Assembly (NCBI GenBank): GCA_027704905.1
Contig: CM050999.1
Span: forward strand, 589,144 to 653,143
Source: Muraenolepis orangiensis
Taxonomy: Eukaryota; Chordata; Actinopteri; Gadiformes; Muraenolepididae
Direction of reading: 5' to 3'
DNA length: 64,000 nucleotides
The notes under the pieces are model-generated. The model had not been told where the DNA came from. It ran no database searches and was given only the letters and a program-made list of their open reading frames with translations. Below are positions 1-11,066 of this stretch, piece by piece. Every line of letters starts with the position of its first letter. Positions within the stretch are counted from its first letter, which is position 1. The position numbers and the translations under genes were made by a program.

Positions 1-65
<65 letters not shown>
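1..65. repeat. (CA)n microsatellite
   Basis: Uninterrupted AC dinucleotides run from the window edge. The paralogous position at 37301-37400 also carries (CA)n, joined there to a reverse-oriented piece of receptor 5' sequence, so a similar piece may lie just outside the window. Confidence 0.97.
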
Positions 66-67
<2 letters not shown>

Positions 68-590
68 CCATTAGATGGACATATTTGGGCATATCATAAC
101 ATTTCCTAGTTGTTGATGTCAGTGATCAGTGAAGTACAGACGCTTAATGGAAAATGGAAAACTAACAAGCTAGAATGAAAGTTAATTCTCATAGCAAGGG
201 TGATGTAGTTGTAATTGAAATCATATAAACAATATATTTAAAAAAACAATTTTTTTTTTTAATACTTTCTTAAATGGTCGCAAAATGTGACTAGGGGAAG
301 GTAGACTTGTACTGCAGCTAGTGTAGAGTATGTAGAGGGCTGGCTTTCCACTGACATGACAAGCTGATGGGTTCTTTAGCAGCTGCTTGTCACAAATTAC
401 GTTAGGACCCAAATGCAGCACAGACACCAAGGGCCTGATCGCCGGCGACGACGAGACAGCCTACAGGGAGGTTAGATCGCTGGAGCAGTGGTGCCAGGAG
501 AACAGCCTCGCCCTCAACGTCAAGAAGACCAAGGAGCTGATCGTGGACTACAGGCAGCAGAGAGGAGACCACAGCCCTATCTCCAGCGAC
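66..590. repeat. Segmental duplication copy 1, left block
   Basis: This block is matched almost base for base by 37401-37918, including the start of a LINE fragment at about 427. Bases 66-160 also recur in reverse complement at 3470-3515, 8918-8985 and 39270-39340, so the block takes part in inverted as well as direct duplication. No gene is seen in 66-426. Confidence 0.85.
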
Positions 591-1332
591 GGTGTTGCAG
601 TAGAGAGGGTCAGCAGCTTCAAGTTCCTCGGCGTGCACATCTCCGAGGACCTCACGTGGTCCACGCACACCACACACGTGGTGAAAAGGGCCCAACAACG
701 CCTGGATTTCCTCAGGCGTCTGAGGAAATTCAGCATGGGCCCCCGCATCCTGAGAACATTCTACACCGGCACAATTGAGAGTGTTCTTACAGGGTGTATC
801 ACCGCCTGGTACGGGAACTGCACCGCACTCGAGCGCAGAGCGCTTCAAAGGGTGGTGCGGACGGCCCAGTATATCGTTGGAGGTGAGCTCCCCTCCCTCC
901 TGGATACATACAACCAGCGGTGCATGGCCAAGGCCAAACGCATCATAAAAGACATTTTCCACCCCAGCCATGAACTGTACTCACTGTTACCGTCAGGCAG
1001 GCGATACCGCAGTATCAAGTGCTAACAAATAGACTTAGAGATAGCTTCCACAGTCAGGCTGCTGAACAAGGGTGTATAGCATATTACAATGTATATTTTA
1101 TTACATTGATTTATATATATATATATATTGCTCTTTTTCTGTGCTAATATATTGCATTTTATATATGCACTTTTATATTTTTATATATTTAACTTTATAC
1201 AGTTTGTACTTCTTACTTCTATTATTTTTATTTTTATAACTGCTGTCTGTCGTCGGGTATTGAACATAAGATTTTCACCCATTGCTTATACTTGTATAAC
1301 TTTGATGTGACAATAAACTTGACTTGACTTGA
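427..1332 (+). mobile_element. Rex1/Babar-like LINE fragment, 5'-truncated
   Basis: This is the 3' end of a non-LTR retrotransposon. The coding part is the C-terminal third of the reverse transcriptase ORF (about 430-1025, stop near 1023), with the family hallmarks KTKELIVDY, FLGVHISEDLTW, ITAWYGNC and LLPSGRRYRS. An AT-rich 3' UTR follows and ends in ACAATAAACTTGACTTGACT, a typical short-repeat LINE tail. The catalytic YxDD box and endonuclease are missing, so the copy is dead. The same family, on the minus strand, occurs at 25164-28480. The clade name is recalled from family knowledge and could be another CR1/L2-group clade. Confidence 0.85.
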
Positions 1333-1368
1333 TGTCAGGGTTGGCAGTTCTGCCTCCCCGCGTTCATA

Positions 1369-1456
1369 GCCCTCACCCAGGTAGCCACGCCCCCTTATGA
1401 CGTCCCGCATCCTGTCACCGTTTCCCCAGCCCTCACCCAGGTAGCCACGCCCCCTT
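1369..1456. repeat. 60-61 bp minisatellite, left part
   Basis: Units built around CCCTCACCCAGGTAGCCACG and CACGTCCCGCATCCTGTCAC. The array resumes at 2560, so one array was split by the LINE at 1457-2559. Confidence 0.85.
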
Positions 1457-2559
1457 ATTCAGATTCAGATTCAGATTCAGATTCAGATTACTTTATTAAT
1501 CCTGAGGGAAATTAAGGTGCAACAGTTGACACATGGGGAATAAATGCACACACAAAAATACTAATACCTAAGCTAAAAAACAAAACAACAACTAACTAAA
1601 TAAACTATTATAAACAAAAATAGTTAAAATAATTCTAAATGAAATGTAAATGTATTGATAAATGAAGATACATTTACAGTATTATTACAGTAATACGTAG
1701 GTATATACAATACACAACAATACGTATAGTGCAAATTGGCAGTAATAATATATTAATAAATAACTCAACTGAAAAGTGACATGTGAAAAGTGAAAAGTGA
1801 ATTCGGATTTGAAATAGAATTTACAGTGCAAAGTTACAATGAGATGATTACAGTGCGTTGACCAAAAAATAATAATAAGTACGTTGGCCTCAGGTCACTG
1901 AGTCTCCACTGTCCCTCTCACGACCCGAGGTAGAGGAATTAAAGAGTCTAATGGCCACAGGAAGAAAGGACTTCCTATGGCGTTCTGTGGTGCACCTGGG
2001 TGGAATGAGTCTGTTGCTAAAGGTGCTTCTATATGAGGTCAGCACCTGATGGAGAGGGTGAGAGTTGTTGTCAAGGATACTACGCAGCTTGCGCAGCATC
2101 CTCCTCTCAGACACCACCAACAAGGAGTCCAGCTGGACCCCCAGGACAGCGCCAGCCTTCCTGACGATCCTGCTGATCTTGTTGGCGTCTGCTGATCTCA
2201 ACCTGCTTCCCCAGCACACGACACCGGAGAAGGTGGCACTGGCTACCACCGACTGGTAGAACACATTCAGCATCTTGTTGCAAATGTTGAAGGACCGGAG
2301 CCTCCGCAGGAAGTAGAGACGGCTCTGGCCCTTCTTGTAAACAGCCTCAGAGTTCTTGGCCCAGACCAGTTTGTTGTCCAGATGAACTCCCAGGTATTTA
2401 TATTCCTGAACAGCTTCAGCGGACACACCCTTGATGGAAATGGGTGTGGGTGTGGATTTCCTCCTGCGGAAGTCCACCACCATCTCCTTCGTCTTGTCAG
2501 TGTTGAGCTGCATATGGTTCAGCTCACACCACTCAACGAAGGAGTCCACGACGCCCCTG
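1457..2559 (-). mobile_element. LINE (CR1/L2/Rex1 group), 5'-truncated
   Basis: A minus-strand LINE is inserted inside a minisatellite. Its 3' end is at the left: five TTCAGA repeats (1459-1490), then TTACTTTATTAATCC, which read on the minus strand is the common fish LINE tail with TTAATAAAGTAA. The 219-residue ORF at 1890-2549 is the C-terminal reverse transcriptase part, with KTKEMVVDFRRRK, YKYLGVHLDNKLVW, LYFLRRLRSF and VCWGSRL. YxDD and endonuclease are absent. A few flanking bases (TAT) may be the target duplication. Confidence 0.85.
1890..2549 (-). pseudogene. Reverse transcriptase C-terminal fragment
   Basis: This open 219-codon stretch has the motifs KTKEMVVDFRRR near residue 20, YLGVHLDNKLVW near 52, and FLRRLRSF near 80, typical of the region downstream of the polymerase palm in CR1/L2-group LINEs. 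It has no catalytic aspartates and no start context of its own. It stays open because the truncation is recent, not because it makes a protein. Confidence 0.8.
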
Positions 2560-2805
2560 TATCACGTCCCGCATTCCTGTCACCGTTTCCCCAGCCCTCA
2601 CCCAGGTAGCCACGCCCCCTTATCACGTCCCGCATTCCTGTCACGGTTTCCCCATTCCTCACCCAGGTAGCCACGCCCCCTTTCACGTCCCGCATTCCTG
2701 TCACGGTTTCCCCAGCCCTCACCCAGGTAGCCACGCCCCCTTTCACGTCCCGCATTCCTGTCACCGTTTCCCCAGCCCTCGTCCTGATAGCCACGCCCCC
2801 TTGTT
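2560..2805. repeat. 60-61 bp minisatellite, right part
   Basis: About four units of roughly 60 bp, each with CACGTCCCGCATTCCTGTCA, TTTCCCCAGCCCTCACCC and AGCCACGCCCCCTT. Because a unit contains TGTCACGGTTTCCCC, the array may have grown from the 5' edge of the LTR-like sequence that follows. Confidence 0.9.
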
Positions 2806-3240
2806 AGTTCTCCCCCGCAGCTGCAGCGCATCACCGTGATCTTCCCCTCATGTTTTCCTGCCCTCTGATTGGCTGCCTGGGACCTCATTGTTTCCACCTG
2901 TTATTCCTTGGGTTTAAATAGGCGTTGTCTTCTTTTGTTCGGCGCCAGTTCATTATATACTGTTTCGTTGGTTGTTAGACTCGTACTTGTTTCACGTTTT
3001 GAGACTTGTACTTTCATGTTACAGTCCTTACTCGTTCGTGTTTCCACGTCATGCCACCGTCAGGTTTTTGGTAATTAGGTATTTTGCTTTTGAGCTTTAT
3101 GCGTTTCCATCTAAGTGATTTTTGTGTTACTGTATTTATCAGTAAAGACTCTTTGTTTTGATACGTGTCATCGTGTTGTGCATTTGGGTTCACCTCCGAA
3201 GTCCCAAGTCCCCGTTCCTCGCTCCTCGCACCCTGCGACA
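2802..3240 (+). mobile_element. Probable solo LTR (Gypsy type)
   Basis: The order of signals suits a fish Gypsy LTR: a start near TGTTAG, TCTGATTGGCTGCC with a CCAAT-like element, GGGTTTAAATAGGCG as TATA region, CAGTAAAGACTCTTTG near the polyadenylation region, and an end ACCCTGCGACA. No internal region or convincing target duplication was found. The left boundary is blurred by the minisatellite. Confidence 0.45.
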
Positions 3241-3258
3241 CTTGACTTGACTCATTAC

Positions 3259-3862
<604 letters not shown>

Positions 3863-3939
3863 AATATACTAATGCCAATTAATGTTCCCTTATTGTAAAG
3901 TGGTACCCATTACATAGCTGAACGCTCTCTTTCTCACAG

Positions 3940-4281
3940 ATACACTTAAAAACAAAGAGGAATGTCACAAAGTACCTGACTCTGAGTATGAAGAAACAAC
4001 AACAGCAGAGGTCAGAGCTGGAGGTTGTGTCTCTCTACCGTGTGCTGGGGCTCTAAATGACTGTTCCACAATTGACTGGCTGTTTAGTAAGAATAGAAAG
4101 TCTGAACCATTGGTTGATAGAGGGAAAGTTACCAATGACCACGTGGAGAGACTATGTGTTACAGAGGAGTGTTCTCTGGTCATAAAGAAGATGGGTAATA
4201 AAGATGAAGGTGATTACGCCTGCAGACAGTACTCATCGGAACGATATGTCGATCGGGCACAGTATGACCTAAAACTTATAA
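3940..4281 (+). pseudogene. Ig V-type domain exon of receptor gene A
   Basis: A 342-bp exon bounded by TTTCTCACAG and GTAAGT, phase 1 at both ends, open throughout. The translation carries the V-set landmarks: first core Cys in CVSLPC, Trp in IDWLF, and DEGDYAC with the second core Cys. Extra cysteines lie in EECHK, NDCS and RLCVTEEC, as in genes B (18495-18836) and C (45383-45724). The exon itself looks sound, but its gene is broken: the upstream donor is gone, the intron holds a 1.7-kb transposon, the first stalk exon has lost its donor, and no transmembrane or tail exons follow before 8.1 kb. Family: teleost Ig-superfamily receptors of the type with VIKK and CRQ motifs. The ligand is unknown. 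Confidence 0.8.
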
Positions 4282-4650
4282 GTAAGTACCGTATTGACCC
4301 GAATATAAGACGACCCCGATTATAAGACGACCCCTCTTTTTCAAGACTCTTTTTTGGAAAAAAATATCTTTTTTTTTTTTGAAGACCAAATATTTTTTTT
4401 ATAAAGAAAATATTTTTTTGGGAAAATAATGATAACGCACATCACACATTGTGTTCAAATTTGCCTAACTTGGCAAACAAAAACAAAACAGGCTAGATAG
4501 ATTGCAATGAAACAGTAGTGCAATAAAACAGTAGTGCAATCAAATAGTAGAGCAATGAAACAGAACATCAGTCTATTGGTCACATCACGTCATCTCATTC
4601 AGCTCGTCTTCTACATCGCTGGTTGTTCCTCTCACTCCCGCTATCGTCAC

Positions 4651-4917
4651 TCACGGTGTCTGCTTCCCCGTCTCCTCCCACATCACGTCATCCTCGCTGC
4701 CATCCATGGCATTTGATACGCAACATTTCTTAAACCCATTAATGCTTTCTGGGGAAACGTAAGCCCATGCTTGCAAGATCCATTCACAGAGCAAACGTAC
4801 TGCAGGCTTTTGGATTTTTCCAGACGGTGTCAGTGCGTGATTAGCAGCCAGGAGCCACTCTGTGGATCTCTTGTGCAGATGAACCTTGAATGGTTTGTTA
4901 ACGACCACATCCAACAC
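4651..4917 (-). pseudogene. pogo/Tigger-like transposase C-terminal fragment
   Basis: This 88-codon minus-strand reading carries DVVVNKPFKVHL near its start, HALTPSGKIQKP in the middle and AMDGSEDDVMW near the end, the conserved tail of Tigger/pogo transposases. The N-terminal DNA-binding and DDE parts are not found, and the hAT insertion at 4926 interrupts the upstream side. Confidence 0.6.
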
Positions 4918-4925
4918 CTGCAGCT

Positions 4926-5560
4926 CAGGGTGCGAACTGGAGGGGAGCAGGGGGAGCTATAGCTCCCCTAGTGGTGACATGAGCTCCCCTGGGAACATGG
5001 TTTGTGAAATTTGGGGGGAGCTCTCTAAAATACTGATATGATGAGTACTATGTGCATCGTTGTGTTGTGTGTGTGGCGTCGCGTCTCTCCAGGCAGTGAG
5101 AGGGTTGTGTTGTGCTATAGCTGTATTATTAATATTAATATTGTTCATGATTGGTGCCGCTGGCTGCTCTTATCGCGTGTGTTCGGCTCTGTGTAGGCTA
5201 CAGCCATAATAGGCTATAGCCCATGTGAAACAATGTAGCCTGTTTTTGAGTCATTTTAAGTTGATGTAATGAAACAGTCAAACGTTACATTGGTGGTCCG
5301 TGGATTATTTATAATCAAGTTGATTGAAGTTTGCGTAGCCCATACATGCTCGGGAAATATGTTGACATGAACATGATTCATCGGGACGTTTCATGTAAAT
5401 GTAGACCTGTGGCACCACCCCGTGTGCAACAGATTTTATCTTTATAATAGGCCTATGTCTGTGCTGTTGCTGCACGGATCAGCATTTACCCCCCCCCCCC
5501 CCCCCCCCCCCCGCAAAAAATCCCGGCTCCCCCGGAGACCGTGGTATAGTTCGCACACTG
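4926..5560. mobile_element. Non-autonomous hAT element nested in the pogo-like element
   Basis: The ends CAGGGTGCGAACT (4926-4938) and AGTTCGCACACTG (5548-5560) are inverted repeats with one mismatch. Both sides carry the 8-bp duplication CTGCAGCT (4918-4925, 5561-5568), diagnostic of hAT. No transposase is present. A 24-base C run occupies 5489-5512. Confidence 0.9.
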
Positions 5561-6549
5561 CTGCAGCTGGCTTGTCATTCCGCCCGGTATGATCACTAGG
5601 TCACTAGGTTTTGACTGGCTCAGTCAAGTGTCCACTAAGGGCAGGCGCTGGGCTTGTCCTGTGTCGCAATGACAGGTGTCTGATGTCTCTGCTTCGTTTA
5701 TCACCATTGTCTTAAAATTGGCATCGTAACTTCGTCTCTCCTGTTTATTAACTTGCCCTACTTTTGAGCCACTTTTTTCAAGTTGGTCGCGGTGTCTCTC
5801 CATTTCTATCTCTCCAGGTAACTGTTTTTATGTACTGTTACTTTAAGACTTTGAGTTACTTTAAGTGTCGCGCGGTGTCTCGGAACACTCGTTTGGCGCG
5901 ATCTGTTGTTGCGCAATTACATGTGCAATTACGGTACATCGAAAAGTCTAAACCCCGATTATAAGACGACCCCTCTTTTTCAGATTTTTTTCTTGGAAAA
6001 AAAACCCGTCTTATATTCGGGTCAATACGGTAATTATATTTCAATCGATTTACCTAAATGTACACTTTGGGGTTCAAACCATTGAACCCAAACGTATTAC
6101 TATGTTTCAATCAATGTTAAATGTTGGGTTCTCAAGGTTCTCATTTGATTGTCCCGGCCCCCATGAACATGTTCTGCCCGTAGGGGCCTCCATAAACCAA
6201 GGCTAAGACATGGGTGGTGTTAGCGGGGGCCTGCTGCTTCTTGGTTGGTCAGACTCATGACTTTGGTTGTAAATTGGATTCTGGCAAACACAGAAAGAGA
6301 CAGTGATTTGTGGAAAGGGGGGGGGGTCTGTCTTCCTCCCAGGTGCTGGACTCACCTGGTCCCACAGGGTTTCAAGGGAGGCGCAGAGAAACGAATTCCC
6401 CAGAATAAGTTAACAATTTGTTTGATGTTTTTGAACAAATACATGTTGACTGAATTGAAAAGTGTAAATTAAAAGCGAAATGGAGAGTTTTCTCACTCCA
6501 GCAGTGTCACGGCGTAATAATTTGTGTTTTAATCCACACGGAGCAGCAG

Positions 6550-6597
6550 GCCCAACTCACACAAGCAGGTCTAAACCAAGCACAACTGTACCGAAAG
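6550..6597 (+). pseudogene. Receptor A stalk exon 1 relic
   Basis: Matches stalk exon 1 of gene B (19511-19558) after GAGCAGCAG. The donor is damaged: B reads CCGAAAGGTATTT, A reads CCGAAAGTTGTG. Most of the upstream pyrimidine tract is deleted. It could not splice in the same phase. Confidence 0.7.
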
Positions 6598-7012
6598 TTG
6601 TGCTTGGTACAGGATTTAATTTCTGTCTTGTGGAGCCAAGTTTCAAAATGTTGTCTTTATCCATCCCTGGTTACTCTGATATGACTTGGTAGTGGAAGCT
6701 CTTGTGGTCAGGAACGTGTTTGAAACCTGACGATCGAACATCTTCAACAAACGTATGATGAAATCATCCTACATCGTTCAGTTTTAACTGTAAACATGAG
6801 TCCAATTATGTTAACATTTGAAGATGTTTTGTTTTGTTCTGATTTCACTTTTAGACACAAACTAAATCAGTAACTTATACAAGATATTAAAAATAGATCT
6901 TGATGCATCCAAAACGATATCTTCAGTCATATTTGTTGTAAAGAGTGATGAAGATACTAATTCTGTGTTTCTCTTTGTTCTGTCCTTGCTTCTAATCCAC
7001 ACGGAGCCACAG

Positions 7013-7066
7013 GCACAACTAACACAATCACATCCAACCCGACCGTAGCCGACCACACAGTGAAAG
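7013..7066 (+). pseudogene. Receptor A stalk exon 2 relic
   Basis: A 54-bp exon, phase 1-1, between GGAGCCACAG and GTATAT, with branch-like CTAAT upstream. It would encode TTNTITSNPTVADHTVK. Its own splice sites look intact, but no transmembrane exon follows in this copy. Confidence 0.65.
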
Positions 7067-7391
7067 GTATATCTGCTCTAACTTGCTTTGGGCTGTGTTG
7101 TGTTCCAAATGGCACCTTTCTGTCCGTCTATCAGTGATACCGTGTGGACTTATAATCATAAATCATTAACATCGTAAAATCGTCTAAAGTTATGTGTTGT
7201 AAGTAACCCTATGGCGAGCGTCACACTTCCTACTTCTGGTTGACAGCCACAGAGGGACTGGGGACGGACGTTATTAACCTCAACAAGTTGCAACAAATCT
7301 GCAAAACTAGTTTGCATTAGATGTAGATATAATTATGTTATAATTTAGTTGAAGAGAGGAAGAGTTTTAGAACTGTGCATGAAGAGACCAT

Positions 7392-7826
7392 CACCCATTC
7401 ACAAACATTCACCCACTCACATGCATACTCCCACTCAACCGCATCGGCCCACTCACACACATTCACCCACTCAAACGCTTGCACCCACTCACACACATTC
7501 ACTCACTCACACATATTCACTCACACACAAACATTCACCCACTCACACACATCCATCCACTCATACGCATTCACGCACTCACATGCATTCCTCCACTCAC
7601 ACGCATTCACCCACTCACACGCATTCACCCACTCACACACATCCATCCACTCATACGCATTCACGCACTCACATGCATTCCTCCACTCACACGCATTCAC
7701 CCACTCACACGCATTCACACACTCACACACATTCACCCACTCACACATATTCACTCCCTCACAAACATTCATCCACTCACATGCATTCATCCACACACAT
7801 GCTTTTACCCACTCACACACTGTACT
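7392..7826. repeat. 18-bp minisatellite of receptor stalk region, copy A
   Basis: Units of the type CACTCACACGCATTCACC. The unit length is a multiple of three and has no stop on the plus strand, so all three plus frames stay open (PTHTHS, HPLTRI and THSHAF readings). It corresponds to arrays at 20653-21518 and 47650-49065. Confidence 0.93.
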
Positions 7827-7829
7827 TAC

Positions 7830-8128
7830 CATGTATATTAATCTTCTACTGTTCATTTAACTGCACAGCCCTGCTCACTACCTGCTCACTGGATATCTAT
7901 TTATATATATTTATCTTGTTGATACAACTGCATACCCCGGCTACCTGCTTTTTAATTTATTGTTTCATTTTATACCTTTTTTTAGTAGTCATTTTATTAT
8001 TCAACAATTCATATTATTCAACAACTGTACATTATATATCACCATGCACTTTACTGCAACATTTGCACTCTGGTTAGATGCCAAATTACTTGTGCTGTGC
8101 AATGACAATACATTTGAATCTAATCTAA
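7830..8128 (+). mobile_element. LINE 3' UTR fragment (family X)
   Basis: A 3' end reading GCAATGACAATACATTTGAA followed by TCTAATCTAATG is the plus-strand version of the LINE tail seen in reverse at 29165-29310. It is 5'-truncated at its junction with the minisatellite. The duplicate is 37935-38275. Confidence 0.75.
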
Positions 8129-8343
8129 TGAAATATAAAAACTATCCTTGAACCTGGTAGTCCTTGTACGGATGCTGCGTAACCGGGGACCGGACAGTAG
8201 GGTGGAGAAGAGATGGTGCCCAGGGTGGTTGCGGTCCTTACTGATAGAGATGGCCTTCTTCTGAAACCTGGTCCTAAAGATATCCTCAATGCAAGGAAGT
8301 GCTGTCCTCACGACCCTCTGGATGGCTTTCTTGTCCTGTACAG
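8129..8343 (-). mobile_element. LINE reverse transcriptase C-terminal fragment
   Basis: Minus-strand reading with IEDIFRTRFQKKA and LRSIRTRTTRFKDSFY, typical of the end of the CR1/Rex1-group RT ORF. It abuts the plus-strand LINE tail at 8128, so the two fragments lie tail to tail. The duplicate is at 38276-38490. Confidence 0.7.
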
Positions 8344-8535
8344 CTCTAGAGAACTAGTGCTACATGACCAACAGAGAACAACAGTTGGAACAACAGCTCT
8401 AGAGAACTGGTGCTACATGACCAACAGAGAACAACAGTTGGAATAACAGCCCTAGAGAACTGGTGCTACATGACCAGAGAACAACAGTTGGAACAACAGC
8501 CCTAGAGAACTGGTGCTACATGACCAGAGTTGTAA
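8343..8535. repeat. About 53-bp minisatellite, four units
   Basis: Units contain TCTAGAGAACTGGTGCTACA and GAGAACAACAGTTGGAACAA. The paralogous array at 38488-38872 has about twice as many units. Confidence 0.9.
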
Positions 8536-9062
8536 CAACTCCTATTAGCAGTCTCTAGTGGCTTGAGTTGTAGCTACAGTTATATCATGTTCAGACTTCT
8601 GAGGAACTTTCTAGTTCAGACACATTTATTTGAGTAAATATCTAGAACTTATTATTCTCATTCACTTAAGTCAGTATGTATGGATCGACACTTTCAGTTA
8701 GTCCGCTACTGTATGTGCTATTTATCCAGCTCATCGCCTCACCTTTAAAGTGGAAAGCCAGTCAAGTCATGTCAAGTCAATTGTATTAGTATAGTCCTTA
8801 ATCACAGTTACAGTCTCCAATGGCTTCACAGGCCACATGTTAACAACACCCCCAAACCCCCTAAGGGCAAGAAACAACTCCCTACAATTATTATATTATT
8901 ATTATTATGTCTGTGTTTCACTGATCACTGACATCAACAACTAGGAAATGTTAAGATATGCCCAAATATGTCCATCTAATGCAGGGGTTCCCAAAGTGGG
9001 GGTCGCCAGATGATTTCAGAATCCTCTTGATGTGAACCATGAGGTGTTTAAAAAAAAAAAAA
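8536..9062. repeat. Segmental duplication copy 1, flank before the L2 insertion
   Basis: Nearly identical to 38873-39430. It contains an interspersed repeat (CAAGTCAATTGTATTAGTA onward) and no coding sequence that I can support. Confidence 0.85.
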
Positions 9063-9392
9063 AAATTATAATTTGTATTATTATTATTATTATTATTATT
9101 ACATTTACATTTACATTTAGGGCATTTGGCAGACGCTTTTATCCAAAGCGACTTACAAGGTGTACATTAGTTGAAGCAGACAATAGCATAACACTGGGGT
9201 ATGCAAACATATAAATACAGCAGTTCACAAGTATTCATATTGACAAGATGAATAACACAATTTCGTACTGCTAGGTCACCTGCTTAAGTAGCTGTGATAA
9301 GAGCGTGTTAACAACATTAAGGACATACACTTGCTAACATATACAACATGCTAAGAGCTATAAATGTCAGGACTTAAGCAAGTTTAGGGGTT

Positions 9393-11045
9393 TCACAAAG
9401 GAGAGTCCAGGTGGACTCTGAACAGGTGGGTCTTGAGTCTCTTGCGGAAGCTGGCGAGGGACTCTGCCGTCCTGACATGAGACGGGAGTTCATTCCACCA
9501 CTGTGGGGCCAGAGCCGTGAAGAGCTGGGTTTTGGACGAGCGATGTTTGGTTGACCTTAGTGAAGGTCGAACAAGTCGCCTGGCAGAAGTTGAGCGGAGC
9601 GCTCTGGCTGGGATGTAGGGTTTGACCAACGCCTGGAGGTAGGCCGGGGCAGTTCCATTGACTGCCCTAAAGGTCAGCACCAGAATCTTGAATTTGATGC
9701 GAGCATTTACCGGAAGCCAGTGGAGTTCGCGGAAGAGAGGGGTCACGTGGGAGAATTTCGGTAGGTTGAATACCAGGCGTGCTGCTGCGTTCTGGATGCG
9801 TTGGAGGGGCTTGGTTGCAGAGGCGGGGAGTCCCGCCAGGAGAGAGTTGCAGTAGTCGAGGCGGGTGATGACGAGCGCTTGGACCAGGATCTGCGCCGCT
9901 TCACGTGTGAGGAAGGGCCGGATCCTGCGGATGTTGTAGAGGGCAATTCTGCAAGATCGGGCCACCGCGGTGACGTTGGCATTGCAGGACAGCTGGTCAT
10001 CTACCACCACACCAAGGTCTCTTGTTGTGGTTGAGGGGGAGACTTGGGTGTTCTCGATGGTGACCAGTAGGTCCATCTGAGGGCAGTCTTCCCCCGGTAT
10101 GAAGAGGAGCTCAGTCTTGTCAAGGTTGAGCTTCAGGTGGTTGGCGGCTGTCCATCTGCTGATGTCGGCCAGGCATTTCGAGATGCGTGTTGCTATTTGG
10201 GTTTCTGAGGGGGGAAAGGAGAGAAACAGTTGAGTGTCATCCGCATAGCAGTGATAGGAGAAGCCATGAGATGCGATTACAGAGCCTAGCGATTTAGTGT
10301 AAAGAGAAAACAGAAGGGGTCCCAATACTGAGCCTTGAGGAACTCCGGTGTCCAGGGTGCAGGGTTTGGACAGGGAACCGTTCCATGTGACCTGATAAGT
10401 CCGATCTGCAAGGTAGGAGGTGAACCAGGATAACGCCGTTCCAGCGATTCCAAGCTCGGCGAGAGTGGAGAGGAGGATCTGGTGGTTCACTGTGTCGAAC
10501 GCCGCAGACAGGTCGAGAAGGATCAGTACCGATGAGAGGGACGAGCTTCTGGCATCACAAAGAGACTCTGTCACTGCGAGCAGTGCCGTCTCCGTGGAGT
10601 GCGCAGCCTTGAAGCCTGACTGGTGAGGGTCGAGGAGGTTGTTCTGGGAGAGATAGGAAGAAAGTTGTGAGGAGACAGCCCGTTCAAGGGTTTTGGACAG
10701 GAATGATAGGAGAGATACCGGTCTGTAGTTTTGGACATCAGTGATGTCTAGGGATGGTTTCTTGAGGAGCGGCTTGATTCTGGCAGTCTTGAAGGCTGCC
10801 GGAAACAGGCCTGCCTCAAGGGAGATGTTGATTTGGGATGTAAGGAAGGGAAGGATATCGCCCGAGATGTCCTGGAGAAGAGAGGAAGGGATTGGGTCGA
10901 GGGGGCAGGTGGTAGGGTGGTTAGATGTCACCAGTTTGTTAACTTCATCGGGGGAGAGGGGTTTGAAACAGGTAAGGTTAGTGGGGGTGGGAGAGGAGGG
11001 AGGGAGGAAAGCGGTGGGGGTGAAGGAGGAGGTAATGTCGTTCAC
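9393..11045 (-). CDS. L2 LINE reverse transcriptase (separated from its endonuclease)
   Basis: A 550-residue open reading frame covering the complete RT domain of an L2-clade LINE. Motifs in order: NYRPVSLLSFLSKTLER near residue 105, HQSGFKAAHSTETALL near 145, LLDLSAAFDTVNH near 180 (first catalytic Asp), GVPQGSVLGPLLFSLY near 240, CYADDTQLFLSF near 270 (catalytic DD), LNLDKTELL near 310, then the C-terminal region with RLDYCNSLLAGLP, HWLPVNARIKFK and WNELPSHVR. The stop is near 9395, just upstream of the 3' UTR. The first Met is internal: the real ORF continued from the endonuclease at 16371, now cut off by the Gypsy insertion at 11067. The RT domain itself looks intact. Confidence 0.9.
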   Translation of the reverse strand: MNDITSSFTPTAFLPPSSPTPTNLTCFKPLSPDEVNKLVTSNHPTTCPLDPIPSSLLQDISGDILPFLTSQINISLEAGLFPAAFKTARIKPLLKKPSLDITDVQNYRPVSLLSFLSKTLERAVSSQLSSYLSQNNLLDPHQSGFKAAHSTETALLAVTESLCDARSSSLSSVLILLDLSAAFDTVNHQILLSTLAELGIAGTALSWFTSYLADRTYQVTWNGSLSKPCTLDTGVPQGSVLGPLLFSLYTKSLGSVIASHGFSYHCYADDTQLFLSFPPSETQIATRISKCLADISRWTAANHLKLNLDKTELLFIPGEDCPQMDLLVTIENTQVSPSTTTRDLGVVVDDQLSCNANVTAVARSCRIALYNIRRIRPFLTREAAQILVQALVITRLDYCNSLLAGLPASATKPLQRIQNAAARLVFNLPKFSHVTPLFRELHWLPVNARIKFKILVLTFRAVNGTAPAYLQALVKPYIPARALRSTSARRLVRPSLRSTKHRSSKTQLFTALAPQWWNELPSHVRTAESLASFRKRLKTHLFRVHLDSPL

Positions 11046-11066
11046 CTTCTTCGTAAAGAAGGTGAC

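Larger units (their letters stand above)
4289..6030. mobile_element. pogo/Tigger-like DNA transposon
   Basis: Terminal inverted repeats CCGTATTGACCCGAATATAA and its complement end at 4289 and 6030, flanked by TA at 4287-4288 and 6031-6032, the Tc1/mariner target duplication. Genes B and C keep the empty site in the same intron. A minus-strand reading at 4651-4917 resembles the C-terminal part of pogo/Tigger DDE transposases (VVVNKPFK, HALTPSGKI, LLCEWILQAWAYVS, KCCVSNAMDG). A hAT element is nested at 4926-5560. The transposase is incomplete, so the copy is not autonomous. Confidence 0.85.

Noticed and set aside
402..971. 189-codon minus-strand ORF
   Set aside because: Antisense shadow of the LINE RT frame at 427-1025; no family features.
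7349..8077. 242-codon ORF combining Thr-His repeats with a hydrophobic tail
   Set aside because: Runs from a minisatellite into a LINE 3' UTR; chance read-through.
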